From positions 1,549,501 to 1,613,500 of the forward strand of contig NZ_CP115484.1 in NCBI RefSeq assembly GCF_027627475.1: DNA of 64,000 nucleotides. Reading direction: 5' to 3'. Numbering within the stretch: the stretch's first letter is position 1; every line of letters begins with the position of its first letter. The notes beneath the pieces are model-generated. The model saw only the letters and a list, made by a program, of their open reading frames with translations. It was not told the DNA's origin and searched no databases. Source of the stretch: Paenibacillus sp. SYP-B4298 (lineage in GTDB: Bacteria; Bacillota; Bacilli; Paenibacillales; Paenibacillaceae). The translations under genes were made by a program, and so were the position numbers. Below are positions 27,565 to 35,252 of the stretch, piece by piece.

Positions 27565-28203
27565 ATGAACGATAAGAAGGAAATACACAAGGTCTCCACT
27601 ACGGAGCGGGTAGTGGCCTTCACATTTGACGATGGGCCGCATCCCATCTATACGAAGCAACTGCTTGATATTTTCCGCGATGCAGGCGGCAAGGCTACGT
27701 TCTTCATGATCGGGGAGCAGATCGATGCATTCGAGGAGACAGCGGCTCTGGTTCACGCGGAAGGGCACGAGATTGGCAACCACACCTACACGCATCCGTT
27801 TCTGACCAAGATTACGCCGGAGCAGGCGTTGGCGGAGCTGGAGCGGTCTGATGAGCGAATCAGGCGCATTACCGGGGAGCCGGTGAAGAGCTTCCGGCCG
27901 CCCTACTTTGATGCGGATGAAGGGATCTACAAGCTGGCCGAGCAGCTCGGCTATCATTCGGTCGGTGCCCTCAATCTGGAGGCGCGGGATTGGGAGCAGC
28001 CCCAGCCGAGTGTGGAGTATATGGCGGAACAGACGAGAACGACCCTGGATCGCGGTAGTATCTTCATCTTCCACGACGGGTATGGCGACCGTTCACGAAC
28101 GGTCGAGACGGTGCGAGTGCTGGTGAAGGAGCTGGCTGCCCAGGGGTACCGGTTCGTTACTGCCAGCGAGCTGCTCGCCCTCGCTGATCGTGGCTCAGCG
28201 TAG
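27565..28203 (+). CDS. Polysaccharide deacetylase (NodB/CE4 family)
   Basis: A 212-residue NodB-fold deacetylase. All five motifs are visible: T-F-D-D-G-P (catalytic base and metal Asp), HEIGNHTYTHP (metal histidines), RPPYF, a less typical fourth region, and IFIFHDG. It has no signal peptide, so it probably acts inside the cell, unlike cell-wall deacetylases. It lies 21 bases after the SGNH esterase, suggesting joint removal of acetyl groups from sugars. A terminator follows. Confidence 0.9.
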   Translation: MNDKKEIHKVSTTERVVAFTFDDGPHPIYTKQLLDIFRDAGGKATFFMIGEQIDAFEETAALVHAEGHEIGNHTYTHPFLTKITPEQALAELERSDERIRRITGEPVKSFRPPYFDADEGIYKLAEQLGYHSVGALNLEARDWEQPQPSVEYMAEQTRTTLDRGSIFIFHDGYGDRSRTVETVRVLVKELAAQGYRFVTASELLALADRGSA

Positions 28204-28330
28204 GTATAGAGGCGCGCCAACATTCCGCAGGGGATTGTTGAGCGGGTGTCTCGGCGTTCTTTCATGAATAGTAACGGAGCACCAGGGGCTGGCCGCAAGC
28301 GCATTTCTACGTACATTCACCAACGCTCAA

Positions 28331-28370
28331 CCCCCAAGAATGTAGTTTAACGTTCTTGGGGGTTTACTTT
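28331..28370 (+). terminator. Terminator after the deacetylase
   Basis: cccccaagaa (28331-28340) pairs with ttcttggggg (28353-28362), followed by tttacttt. Confidence 0.85.
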
Positions 28371-28468
28371 GCATGATGAGAAGGAACGACTTCCTTCAGC
28401 CGTCTCTGTAGGCGATGAATATGGTTAGGCAGCTTGTAAGGAGAGGGAATGGATGCGCGTCTTTAAGA

Positions 28469-28873
28469 TTAACGGATGACGATCGATAATCGGTAATTTG
28501 CATACGCATTCAGCTCCGTCAGGAAATCATCGAGCTCGACATTGGTCGGAAATCTGGCCTCCAGAAGATAGCAGGCATCTCCGCTGATTTTATGAGTTCG
28601 TACTACATACTGTTGAGCGTTCAAGAAGGCATGCAAAGGGCCATGATAGATGTTGTTCATAAATAGATGGAGAAAAGCATGAACAGGCAGTCCGAGCTTG
28701 GCAGGCTCGACAATAGCCGTGTACCCCGTAATCACTCCCATCTCCTCAAGCTTGTCTACACGCAGCCTGGCTGCTTGCGCGCTCAGGTGCACCTTGGCTC
28801 CAAGCTCCTTCATTGTCATTCTCCCATTGGCTCTCAGTTCATCAATTATAGCTAAGTCTGTATGATCGAGCAT
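28469..28873 (-). CDS. Lrp/AsnC-family transcriptional regulator
   Basis: A 134-residue regulator. The N-terminal helix-turn-helix covers about residues 3-50 (LDHTDLAIIDELRANGRMT), and the C-terminal RAM ligand-binding domain starts around residue 65. Such proteins sense amino acids and control their transport or metabolism; a LysE exporter is encoded 1.6 kb away and could be a target, though nothing proves it. Two adjacent ATG codons (28876 and 28873) follow AGAGG; the second has the better spacing. It is transcribed divergently from the metallo-hydrolase. Confidence 0.92.
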   Translation of the reverse strand: MLDHTDLAIIDELRANGRMTMKELGAKVHLSAQAARLRVDKLEEMGVITGYTAIVEPAKLGLPVHAFLHLFMNNIYHGPLHAFLNAQQYVVRTHKISGDACYLLEARFPTNVELDDFLTELNAYANYRLSIVIR

Positions 28874-28995
28874 CATTCCAACCTCTTTCATTAATCAAAT
28901 TCTAGCGTTGTTTTTCTTACGATATTGTATGTACCCCATCGCAGATGTTCGGTAAGCTGGAGTTAAGAACCTGCAAGCAAGGGAGAGAATGAAGC

Positions 28996-29778
28996 ATGCA
29001 ATTGACATCGATTCGCAATGCCACCTTGATACTGAACTATGGAGACGTCCGTCTGCTGGTTGACCCGTACTTTGCGGATGCAGGCACTTTGCCGGCGATA
29101 TGGAATACCCCGCGCGGGCAGTTGCGCAATCCACTCGTTCCATTGCCGCTGCCGGTGTCCGAGTTGACCGCAGTTGACGCAGTCATTATAACACATCTTC
29201 ACCCGGATCATTATGATGAAGCAGCGTCGAAGGCCATCCCCAAGGACATGCCCCTCTATGTCCAATCCATAGCTGATGCAGCGGCGGTGCGAAAGCATGG
29301 GTTCCAACGGGTTCATGTGCTTGGCGAGGAGCCGACACGGATCGGTGAGGTTACTATGGTGAAAACAGGTGGACAGCATGGTACAGGCAGCATCGGCCGT
29401 CTGATGGGCAGTGTATGCGGGGTTGTTCTGAGCCATCCTGAGGAGCCGGTGCTGTACATTGCTGGTGATACAATCTGGTGCGCTGAGGTAGAGCAGGCGA
29501 TTCAAGCCCATCGACCAGAAATTATTGTCGTTAATGGCGGAGAGGCGCAATTTCGATGTGGGCGTCCCATTACGATGGGAATGGAGGATATATGGCGCGT
29601 GCATGAAGCGGCTCCCGAGGCGGATATTGTTGTTGTGCATATGGAGGCGCTCAATCATTGTCTGCTTACCCGGACGGAACTGAGCGAGGCTGTAAGGAAA
29701 GGGGAGCTTGAGAGCAAAATACAAATCCCGGCTGATGGACAACGCATGCTCTGGGCGAAATCGCCTGTGACACCGTAA
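28996..29778 (+). CDS. MBL-fold metallo-hydrolase (UlaG-like)
   Basis: A 260-residue metallo-beta-lactamase-fold hydrolase. The metal motif is T-H-L-H-P-D-H-Y-D at about residues 66-74, and YIAGDT supplies the bridging aspartate. The opening (NATLILNYGDVRLLVDPYFAD) is characteristic of the UlaG/YtkL group, which hydrolyses phosphodiesters or lactones of sugars. The late metal histidine is probably in VHMEALNHC. The substrate is unknown. The start codon has GGGAGAG upstream. Confidence 0.9.
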   Translation: MQLTSIRNATLILNYGDVRLLVDPYFADAGTLPAIWNTPRGQLRNPLVPLPLPVSELTAVDAVIITHLHPDHYDEAASKAIPKDMPLYVQSIADAAAVRKHGFQRVHVLGEEPTRIGEVTMVKTGGQHGTGSIGRLMGSVCGVVLSHPEEPVLYIAGDTIWCAEVEQAIQAHRPEIIVVNGGEAQFRCGRPITMGMEDIWRVHEAAPEADIVVVHMEALNHCLLTRTELSEAVRKGELESKIQIPADGQRMLWAKSPVTP

Positions 29779-29827
29779 TACCCGCCCAGCATAACATGTA
29801 TTGACCCCATGGACACGGTTCACAATA

Positions 29828-29861
29828 GCGGCTCAGCCTGGTGTTTCCCAGGCTGAGCCGC
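29828..29861. terminator. Convergent terminator between metallo-hydrolase and LysE exporter
   Basis: gcggctcagcctgg (29828-29841) pairs perfectly with ccaggctgagccgc (29848-29861), loop of six. It lies between two converging genes and has no long T tract. Confidence 0.8.
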
Positions 29862-29923
29862 TACCTTGTTGCGTGAGCTTACTACTACATCAGTCAATTA
29901 TGCAGAGGTCGGCAGGGTGAAGC

Positions 29924-30547
29924 TTAGAAGGGGGCGGATTGGAAGATCGAGACGATCGCGAGCGCCATAATGGCCACGCCTGAGATCCGGTTCACCCAGC
30001 GCATCCCTGATGGACGCAGCCTGTCTCTGACGCTGCCGGAGAGCGTGCAGAGCAGCACCCACCATAAGGCCGACCCAAGGAAGATGCCGACTAGCAAAGC
30101 AATGATACGAACCGGACTGCCCTGCCCTGCTACCAGTCCCGCGCTGGAAATAATACCAATGAACAGCAGGATCGTCATCGGGTTGGATAGCGTCATGAGA
30201 AAAGCAGAAAGGTAGCTTCTGAGTAATGAAGTAGGGCGGGGCCGCTCACCATGGTCTGTGGCTGCTGACGAGCGATACATGTTGAAGCCGATCACAATTA
30301 AGATACAGGCGCCTACCAGTTGAATCCAAGCTTTGTAGCCACTCAAAAATGCAGCAAGTCCACTAATGCCCAGTGCGCCGATCATGCCATAGATCAAGTC
30401 GGCCGATGCCGCGCCCAGCCCGGACACGATGCCGGATGTTCTCCCCTGGACGATCGAACGCTTGATGCACAAAATTCCGATCGGGCCCACAGGTGCAGCG
30501 ACCAGCAAGCCATAGATTGCCCCCTGAATCAAATCATATCCTACCAT
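29924..30547 (-). CDS. LysE-family amino acid exporter
   Basis: A 207-residue membrane protein with about six spans. The N-terminal GLLVAAPVGPIGILCIKRS and the central NPMTILLFIGI are the LysE/RhtB family signatures. Family members export lysine, arginine, threonine or homoserine derivatives; the substrate here is unknown. The start has GAGGGGAG at good distance. A perfect 15-base palindrome lies 66 bases upstream of the ATG and is a likely operator. Confidence 0.93.
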   Translation of the reverse strand: MVGYDLIQGAIYGLLVAAPVGPIGILCIKRSIVQGRTSGIVSGLGAASADLIYGMIGALGISGLAAFLSGYKAWIQLVGACILIVIGFNMYRSSAATDHGERPRPTSLLRSYLSAFLMTLSNPMTILLFIGIISSAGLVAGQGSPVRIIALLVGIFLGSALWWVLLCTLSGSVRDRLRPSGMRWVNRISGVAIMALAIVSIFQSAPF

Positions 30548-30612
30548 GGGTATGCTCCCCTCATTGCGATCATCAATAATCTATATGCCGAACAGACGAA
30601 TCGATGAAGATG

Positions 30613-30646
30613 ATTTGATAGTATAATCCTTATTATACTATCAAAT
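30613..30646 (-). promoter_or_regulatory. Perfect palindrome upstream of the LysE exporter
   Basis: atttgatagtataat (30613-30627) and attatactatcaaat (30632-30646) are exact 15-base inverted repeats around cctt. The dyad is AT-rich, without a T tract, and contains TATAAT-like hexamers on both strands. This fits an operator for a dimeric or tetrameric regulator covering the promoter; the nearby Lrp-type protein is one candidate. Confidence 0.65.
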
Positions 30647-30941
30647 CCATTATATTACTCTATTTTCTATCTGCATGCGTCAAAAAAAGTAGAAGTCGCT
30701 GATCAAGAATCGGGCGGAATAGCAGGGTATATCGTAGCCGATTCGACAAGGCCAGGATAGTTGTTGCGCAATGAGACAAGAAGCAAGAGGGGCAGACACT
30801 ACGAGAAGGCTCGTTGCAGGGAGGGTGTCGAAACGTAGTAAAAAAGAGGAAAACATATATGTACATATATTGTAATTCATGTTAAAATATGCTTGTATCT
30901 ATAATTAACACCTATAAATTGACATATGTGAAACAGGAGTA

Positions 30942-31106
30942 ACCGATACCAGCTAAACTTTGGCGGGTCTACTGGTATCGGTCACGGTGTGAGGTTTTTT
31001 GAAAGGTAAGATCGTATAAGTTCCAGACTTATACCTTCTTGTTTTCTATGCGAAACGGAGCTTTGCCCGTTAAGGGCTAAGACGCCGTTTCATTTGAAAA
31101 CCTCAT
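30942..31106. ncRNA. Unassigned structured RNA-like element
   Basis: Several nested perfect pairings are present. A hairpin accgatacca/tggtatcggt spans 30942-30982. A closing stem gaggtttt (30991-30998) with aaaacctc (31097-31104) encloses two more hairpins: gtataag/cttatac (31014-31034) and gaaacgg/ccgtttc (31052-31091), the latter with inner ctt-t-gccc/gggc-t-aag. This three-way-junction layout looks like a riboswitch or small RNA. TATAAT at 30900-30905 could start a forward transcript leading into the cupin operon. I recognise no known class; it lacks T-box and c-di-GMP consensus features. Confidence 0.45.
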
Positions 31107-31113
31107 TTTTCAG

Positions 31114-31230
31114 CCTCCGATCGAAATCGTGGACATCAATGAGACGTTCAAAAAACGACACTTTTTATTATATCCTATTATTTATATTTTATCAATAAAA
31201 ATATAAAAAAAGTATATTATGGATCGGAGG
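31114..31230. repeat. Long-range inverted repeat around an AT-rich spacer
   Basis: cctccgatc (31114-31122) and gatcggagg (31222-31230) are exact complements on either side of about 100 very AT-rich bases. The right arm contains GGAGG, an orphan ribosome-binding-like sequence, so in a forward transcript the pairing could hide it. A small mobile element with 9-base terminal repeats is an alternative, but no target-site duplication is seen. Confidence 0.4.
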
Positions 31231-31295
31231 TGAGGCCGCTTTCGCAAAGAGCCATTCGATGTCCGCAAGGCAAACTAAGCAAAGGATGTGAGAAC

Positions 31296-31649
31296 ATGAT
31301 TATCAGCCGTAATTCTGTTCCGTTTACGAATCCGTTTGATGGTCTGGAACGTCGTGTGCTGGCCTACAATGACAACATTATGCTGGTGGAGCATGTAATG
31401 GAGAAGGGCTCGATCTTCCCGGAGCATAGTCATCCACATGACCAGATTGGCTATTTGTTGAAAGGCCGACTTAGAGTTCTGTGCGACGGACAGGAGTATT
31501 ATCTCGATGAGGGAGACAGCTTCGCGGTTAAGGGCGGCGTCCTTCATCAGGTATTTGCACTGGAGGATTCTGTCGCGCTCGATTTCTTTAACCCTGTTCG
31601 TGAGGATTACGTTGAGGAAGTAGCCCGTCTTCGTTCCAGTGTCGGTTAA
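31296..31649 (+). CDS. Cupin-domain protein
   Basis: A single-domain cupin of 117 residues. The two metal-binding motifs are visible: P-E-H-S-H-P-H-D-Q at about residues 46-54 and GDSFAVKGGVLHQV further on. Such proteins bind a metal and act as small isomerases, oxygenases or ligand sensors; the reaction is unknown. The start lies 10 bases after AAGG; translation from the upstream GTG at 31230 is not supported by a ribosome binding site. It is 12 bases before the aminotransferase and probably shares its transcript. Confidence 0.85.
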   Translation: MIISRNSVPFTNPFDGLERRVLAYNDNIMLVEHVMEKGSIFPEHSHPHDQIGYLLKGRLRVLCDGQEYYLDEGDSFAVKGGVLHQVFALEDSVALDFFNPVREDYVEEVARLRSSVG

Positions 31650-31661
31650 GGGGGCAAAGCG

Positions 31662-32858
31662 ATGATTCAATGGAATTCTTTCTATGCAGCCCGAGCGCAG
31701 GGAGATTATCAGAATCTGGTGTCCACCCTCGCCGATTCAATCGTGCAGATGGCTGGAGGCTTCCCTGATGAGCGAGTGTTTCCAGGGGCTGAGGCTCTGG
31801 AGGCGATGCAGAGCTTATATGAACAGGCTGGACCGGCATTGATGCAATACGCTGGGCCGATTGGCTATGAGCCGCTGCGTCAATGGGTGGCCGAGCGCGC
31901 TGGAGGCAGCACAGCGCTGAGCGCTGACCATGTGCTGCTCACACATGGCGCGCAGCAGGGGATCGACCTGATCGCCCGTATGCTGCTCGATCCGGGAGAC
32001 ACCGTGATTGTAGAGGCGCCGACATTCCATGGGGCGCTGTGGGTATTTCAATCTCATGGAGCCCGCATCCTGTCCGTTCCGCTTGAGCAGGATGGCATGG
32101 ATGTAAGCTGCTTGAAGCAGATGCTTGCAGATCTTGCTCGCACCAACCAGCTTCCGAAATTTATCTATACGATTCCTACCTTCCACAACCCTACAGGCTA
32201 TACGACTTCTCTGGAACGCCGTGTTGCTATGCTCGAAATATGCAGCACGTTCGGAGTGCCGATCGTAGAGGACCTTCCCTATAGCGACATCTGGTACGAC
32301 GCTCCTCCCTTACCTTCTTATCTTGAATTAAGCGATCATTCCGTTTCCGTTATTCAACTGGGTACCTTCTCCAAGACACTGTGTCCAGCCTTTCGTGTGG
32401 GCTGGATGATTGGCGATGAGTCGTTCATAGCCAAAACCATTCATTTCAAGCATATCTCGGACACCTGCTCCAGTCTGCTCATGCAGCGGACAGCGCATGA
32501 GCTATGCAGCAACGGATTTCTGGAGCGCAATGTAAGCAAAGCCCGGAATCTGTACCGTCAAAAGCGGGATGCGTTGATGGAGGCTTTGGCTCGGCATCCG
32601 ATAGAAGGAGCAAGCTGCTCCAGACCAGGCGGCGGTTTCTTCGCTTGGCTGACACTGCCCGCAGGGATGTCGGCTACTGTATTGAAGAAGCATGCGCTGG
32701 AAGCAGGGGTCGCCGTCGCGGCATCCCCGATGTTCTACGAAGAAGAGGGCAGGGATCACGCCTGCCGCATCACATTTTCCTGTCCGCAGGCTGCCGAGAT
32801 CGAGACGGGTGTGGGCAGGCTTGCAACGGCAATGAATAGACTGATTCAACAAATCTAG
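31662..32858 (+). CDS. PLP-dependent aminotransferase (class I/II, 2-aminoadipate/MocR-like)
   Basis: A 398-residue fold-type I aminotransferase. The lysine that binds pyridoxal phosphate is in V-I-Q-L-G-T-F-S-K-T-L, the substrate-binding region includes YTIPTFHNPTGYTT, and ILLDPGDTVIVEAPTFHGA is the typical cofactor-domain segment. It resembles the catalytic part of MocR proteins and alpha-aminoadipate aminotransferases but has no DNA-binding domain. It probably moves an amino group on an aromatic, branched or aminoadipate-like substrate. It sits between the cupin and the radical SAM gene with very short gaps. Confidence 0.9.
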   Translation: MIQWNSFYAARAQGDYQNLVSTLADSIVQMAGGFPDERVFPGAEALEAMQSLYEQAGPALMQYAGPIGYEPLRQWVAERAGGSTALSADHVLLTHGAQQGIDLIARMLLDPGDTVIVEAPTFHGALWVFQSHGARILSVPLEQDGMDVSCLKQMLADLARTNQLPKFIYTIPTFHNPTGYTTSLERRVAMLEICSTFGVPIVEDLPYSDIWYDAPPLPSYLELSDHSVSVIQLGTFSKTLCPAFRVGWMIGDESFIAKTIHFKHISDTCSSLLMQRTAHELCSNGFLERNVSKARNLYRQKRDALMEALARHPIEGASCSRPGGGFFAWLTLPAGMSATVLKKHALEAGVAVAASPMFYEEEGRDHACRITFSCPQAAEIETGVGRLATAMNRLIQQI

Positions 32859-32872
32859 GAGGCGATGAAGGT

Positions 32873-34324
32873 ATGGCTAAGGCAACTGAACAGCAAAGCT
32901 GGAAGGAAAGTCATCATGAGGCGAGATTATGGAGCAAGCTGGACAACGGGAAGGTGCAATGTCATCTGTCCCCGCGCGAGTGTATCATGAGCGAGGGCAA
33001 GGCCGGATTTTGCGGCGTGCGCAAAAATGAAGGTGGAAGGCTGGTCACGCTGAATTATGGCAAAGCCACACAAATTACGGAGGAATCCGTGGAGACGGAG
33101 GCGGTCTTTCATTATGCGCCCGGCTCGAAGATCCTGTCGCTCGGCAACCTGGGCTGCATGATGAACTGTGATTACTGCCATAACTGGCAGACCAGTCAGG
33201 CCAAATATGTCAGGGACAAGGATGTGAAATATTATACGCCGGAGCAGGTCGTGGAGACTGCGCTGGATCGCGGCATTCCGATCATCTCGTGGACGTATAA
33301 TGACCCGGTTGTATGGCATGAATTCATATTGGATACCGGTCGCATCGCCAAGCAGAACGGATTAATCAACCTGTACAAATCGGCGTTCTTCATCAGCCTG
33401 GAGGGAGCCAAGGAGCTATGCGAGGTCATTGACATATTCAGCGTCTCGATTAAGTCGATGGATGAGAAATGGTACCGCAAGATTAGCAAGGGCTGGCTGC
33501 CGCCTGTGCTTGATGCGACGAAATATGTCTTTGATCAGGGCAAGCATGTCGAGGTCAGCTCGCTCCTGGTAACGGATGCTAACGATGATGATGAGAGCAC
33601 GAAGCGGCTGGCGGATTGGGTACTGACGAATCTGTCGGAGGATACGCCGGTTCATCTGGTGCGCTTCCACCCGGACTATAAGTATACACATGTACAGCGG
33701 ACACCAATTGACAGGCTGGAGCGTGCAAGAGAGCTGGCGATGAGCATGGGATTGAAATATGTCTATCTCGGCAACTGCTATGATACAGAAAGCGTCAATA
33801 CGTTCTGCACCTCCTGTGGACATGCCCTGATCGAACGATATGGGTTGAATGCCCGCCCGGTTGGATTGGAGAGCGAGAACAAATGCGCCAAGTGCAGTAC
33901 AAGCATTCCGCTGATTCAACTGCCGGAGCTGCCGCCGCGTCTGCGTAAGGAGCAGTTGGTGGAATCTAGCGAAGAGCTGGTGACGCGCAAGTTCACCTAT
34001 CACGGGGATGTGAAGGCTTGCCATGTCGAGGCGGCGAATCCGACCGATATGCTGACCTCCATTACGTATCGGCGGATTGCAACAGATGGCTCGCAGTTAG
34101 GAGAGGTCGAGACGGTGGTGATGAAGCCACACTCCGAATACCGCTTTATTATATCCAAGGGATATAAGGAGGAGGTGGGTATAGAGATCAAGCATCAGGA
34201 ATGCTTAATGACACGCATCTTTGAAGTATTCGACCGCGCCCATTACCCGACCGATGATTTCAGCGTAACGCAAGGGTTAAGTGATATTACCCCGATTACG
34301 ACCTTGCAGATCCATGCCAAGTAA
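32873..34324 (+). CDS. Radical SAM enzyme of the AmmeMemoRadiSam/PflA-like type with extra C-terminal domain
   Basis: A 483-residue radical SAM protein. Before the core is the cysteine-containing leader typical of the group (CHLSPREC, then GFCGVRKN). The iron-sulphur motif is C-x3-C-x2-C in GCMMNCDYCHNWQTS at about residues 100-112. After the barrel comes a zinc-ribbon-like part (CTSCGH and CAKCS), then about 120 residues of beta-rich sequence that usual family members lack. The AMMECR1 and Memo partners of the named system are not nearby. The substrate is unknown. It follows the aminotransferase by 14 bases. Confidence 0.82.
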   Translation: MAKATEQQSWKESHHEARLWSKLDNGKVQCHLSPRECIMSEGKAGFCGVRKNEGGRLVTLNYGKATQITEESVETEAVFHYAPGSKILSLGNLGCMMNCDYCHNWQTSQAKYVRDKDVKYYTPEQVVETALDRGIPIISWTYNDPVVWHEFILDTGRIAKQNGLINLYKSAFFISLEGAKELCEVIDIFSVSIKSMDEKWYRKISKGWLPPVLDATKYVFDQGKHVEVSSLLVTDANDDDESTKRLADWVLTNLSEDTPVHLVRFHPDYKYTHVQRTPIDRLERARELAMSMGLKYVYLGNCYDTESVNTFCTSCGHALIERYGLNARPVGLESENKCAKCSTSIPLIQLPELPPRLRKEQLVESSEELVTRKFTYHGDVKACHVEAANPTDMLTSITYRRIATDGSQLGEVETVVMKPHSEYRFIISKGYKEEVGIEIKHQECLMTRIFEVFDRAHYPTDDFSVTQGLSDITPITTLQIHAK

Positions 34325-34446
34325 TCAAGATAACCAGGCACAGTGGTAGGCTGTGGAGGCGATGGCCCAGGTGCAGATGCAGCAGTCTGCGCGAGGAGCA
34401 CGCCTCCAGCCATCCAGACGACAAAATAATCAAGGAGCGTGGCGAC

Positions 34447-35235
34447 ATGGATATGGGATTAACGGGAAGGGGTGTGCTGGTCACGGCGGCTAGTCGAGGG
34501 CTGGGCAGAGCCATCGCGGAAGCCTTCGCCTCCGAAGGCGCCAATGTGATGATCGCCTCCAGAACAGAAGCCGACCTGATTCGCGCTTGCAGCGAAATAG
34601 AGGCCAAGACGGGGCGCACTGTTCACTATATGGTGGCGGATGTAGCCCGGCCGGCTGATATTGAGCGGCTGTATGCAATGGCAGGCGACCGGCTAGGTCG
34701 GCTGGATGTGCTGATTACCAACGCGGGCGGCCCGCCTAGCGGCTCCTTCGAGACGATGACGGAGGAGAAATGGGAGAGCTCGTTCCAGACGCATCTGATG
34801 AGCGTCGTGCGGTTGACGCAGGGGGCCTTGCCGCTCATGCGGGCGGCTGGCGGCGGCCGGATCATTCATATTGCCTCCAGCTCGGTGAAGCAGCCGATCG
34901 AAGGGCTTGTGCTGACCAATACGTTCCGCACGGCCATTGCGGGGCTGGCGAAGACCCTCTCTATCGAGCTGGCGCCGGATCAGATCCTGGTCAATACGAT
35001 CGGGCCTGGACGGATCGCAACAGAGCGCACCTTATCGCTTGACCGGCTGAAGGCGACAGCGCTGGGCAAAGAGGTGGCGGAGGTTGAAGCGGAATCGCGC
35101 CGTAATATTCCGCTGGGACGCTACGGGACGCCAGAGGAGTTCGCTCGAATTGTCGTGTTTTTGTGCTCGGCTGCGAATAGCTTCATTACCGGGCAGACGC
35201 TGCTAGTGGATGGCGGCATGGTTCGCGCACTATAA
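34447..35235 (+). CDS. Short-chain dehydrogenase/reductase relative without the usual Tyr-Lys pair
   Basis: A 262-residue FabG-like SDR. The nucleotide-binding motif TAASRGLG (residues 13-20) and NAGG (92-95) are normal, as is the catalytic-serine region IASSS. Where YxxxK is expected, the sequence reads T-N-T-F-R (157-161), so the catalytic tyrosine is Thr/Asn and the lysine is Arg. A known SDR subgroup shares this change; its chemistry is not clear to me. AAGGAG lies 9 bases before the ATG. It is 17 bases upstream of the peptide synthetase and is probably part of its pathway. Confidence 0.85.
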   Translation: MDMGLTGRGVLVTAASRGLGRAIAEAFASEGANVMIASRTEADLIRACSEIEAKTGRTVHYMVADVARPADIERLYAMAGDRLGRLDVLITNAGGPPSGSFETMTEEKWESSFQTHLMSVVRLTQGALPLMRAAGGGRIIHIASSSVKQPIEGLVLTNTFRTAIAGLAKTLSIELAPDQILVNTIGPGRIATERTLSLDRLKATALGKEVAEVEAESRRNIPLGRYGTPEEFARIVVFLCSAANSFITGQTLLVDGGMVRAL

Positions 35236-35252
35236 AGGGAGGAAACCATACG

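Noticed and set aside
30942-31106. T-box, lysine or c-di-GMP riboswitch
   Set aside because: The diagnostic sequences of these classes (T-box TGGNACCGCG, lysine and GEMM core motifs) are not present.
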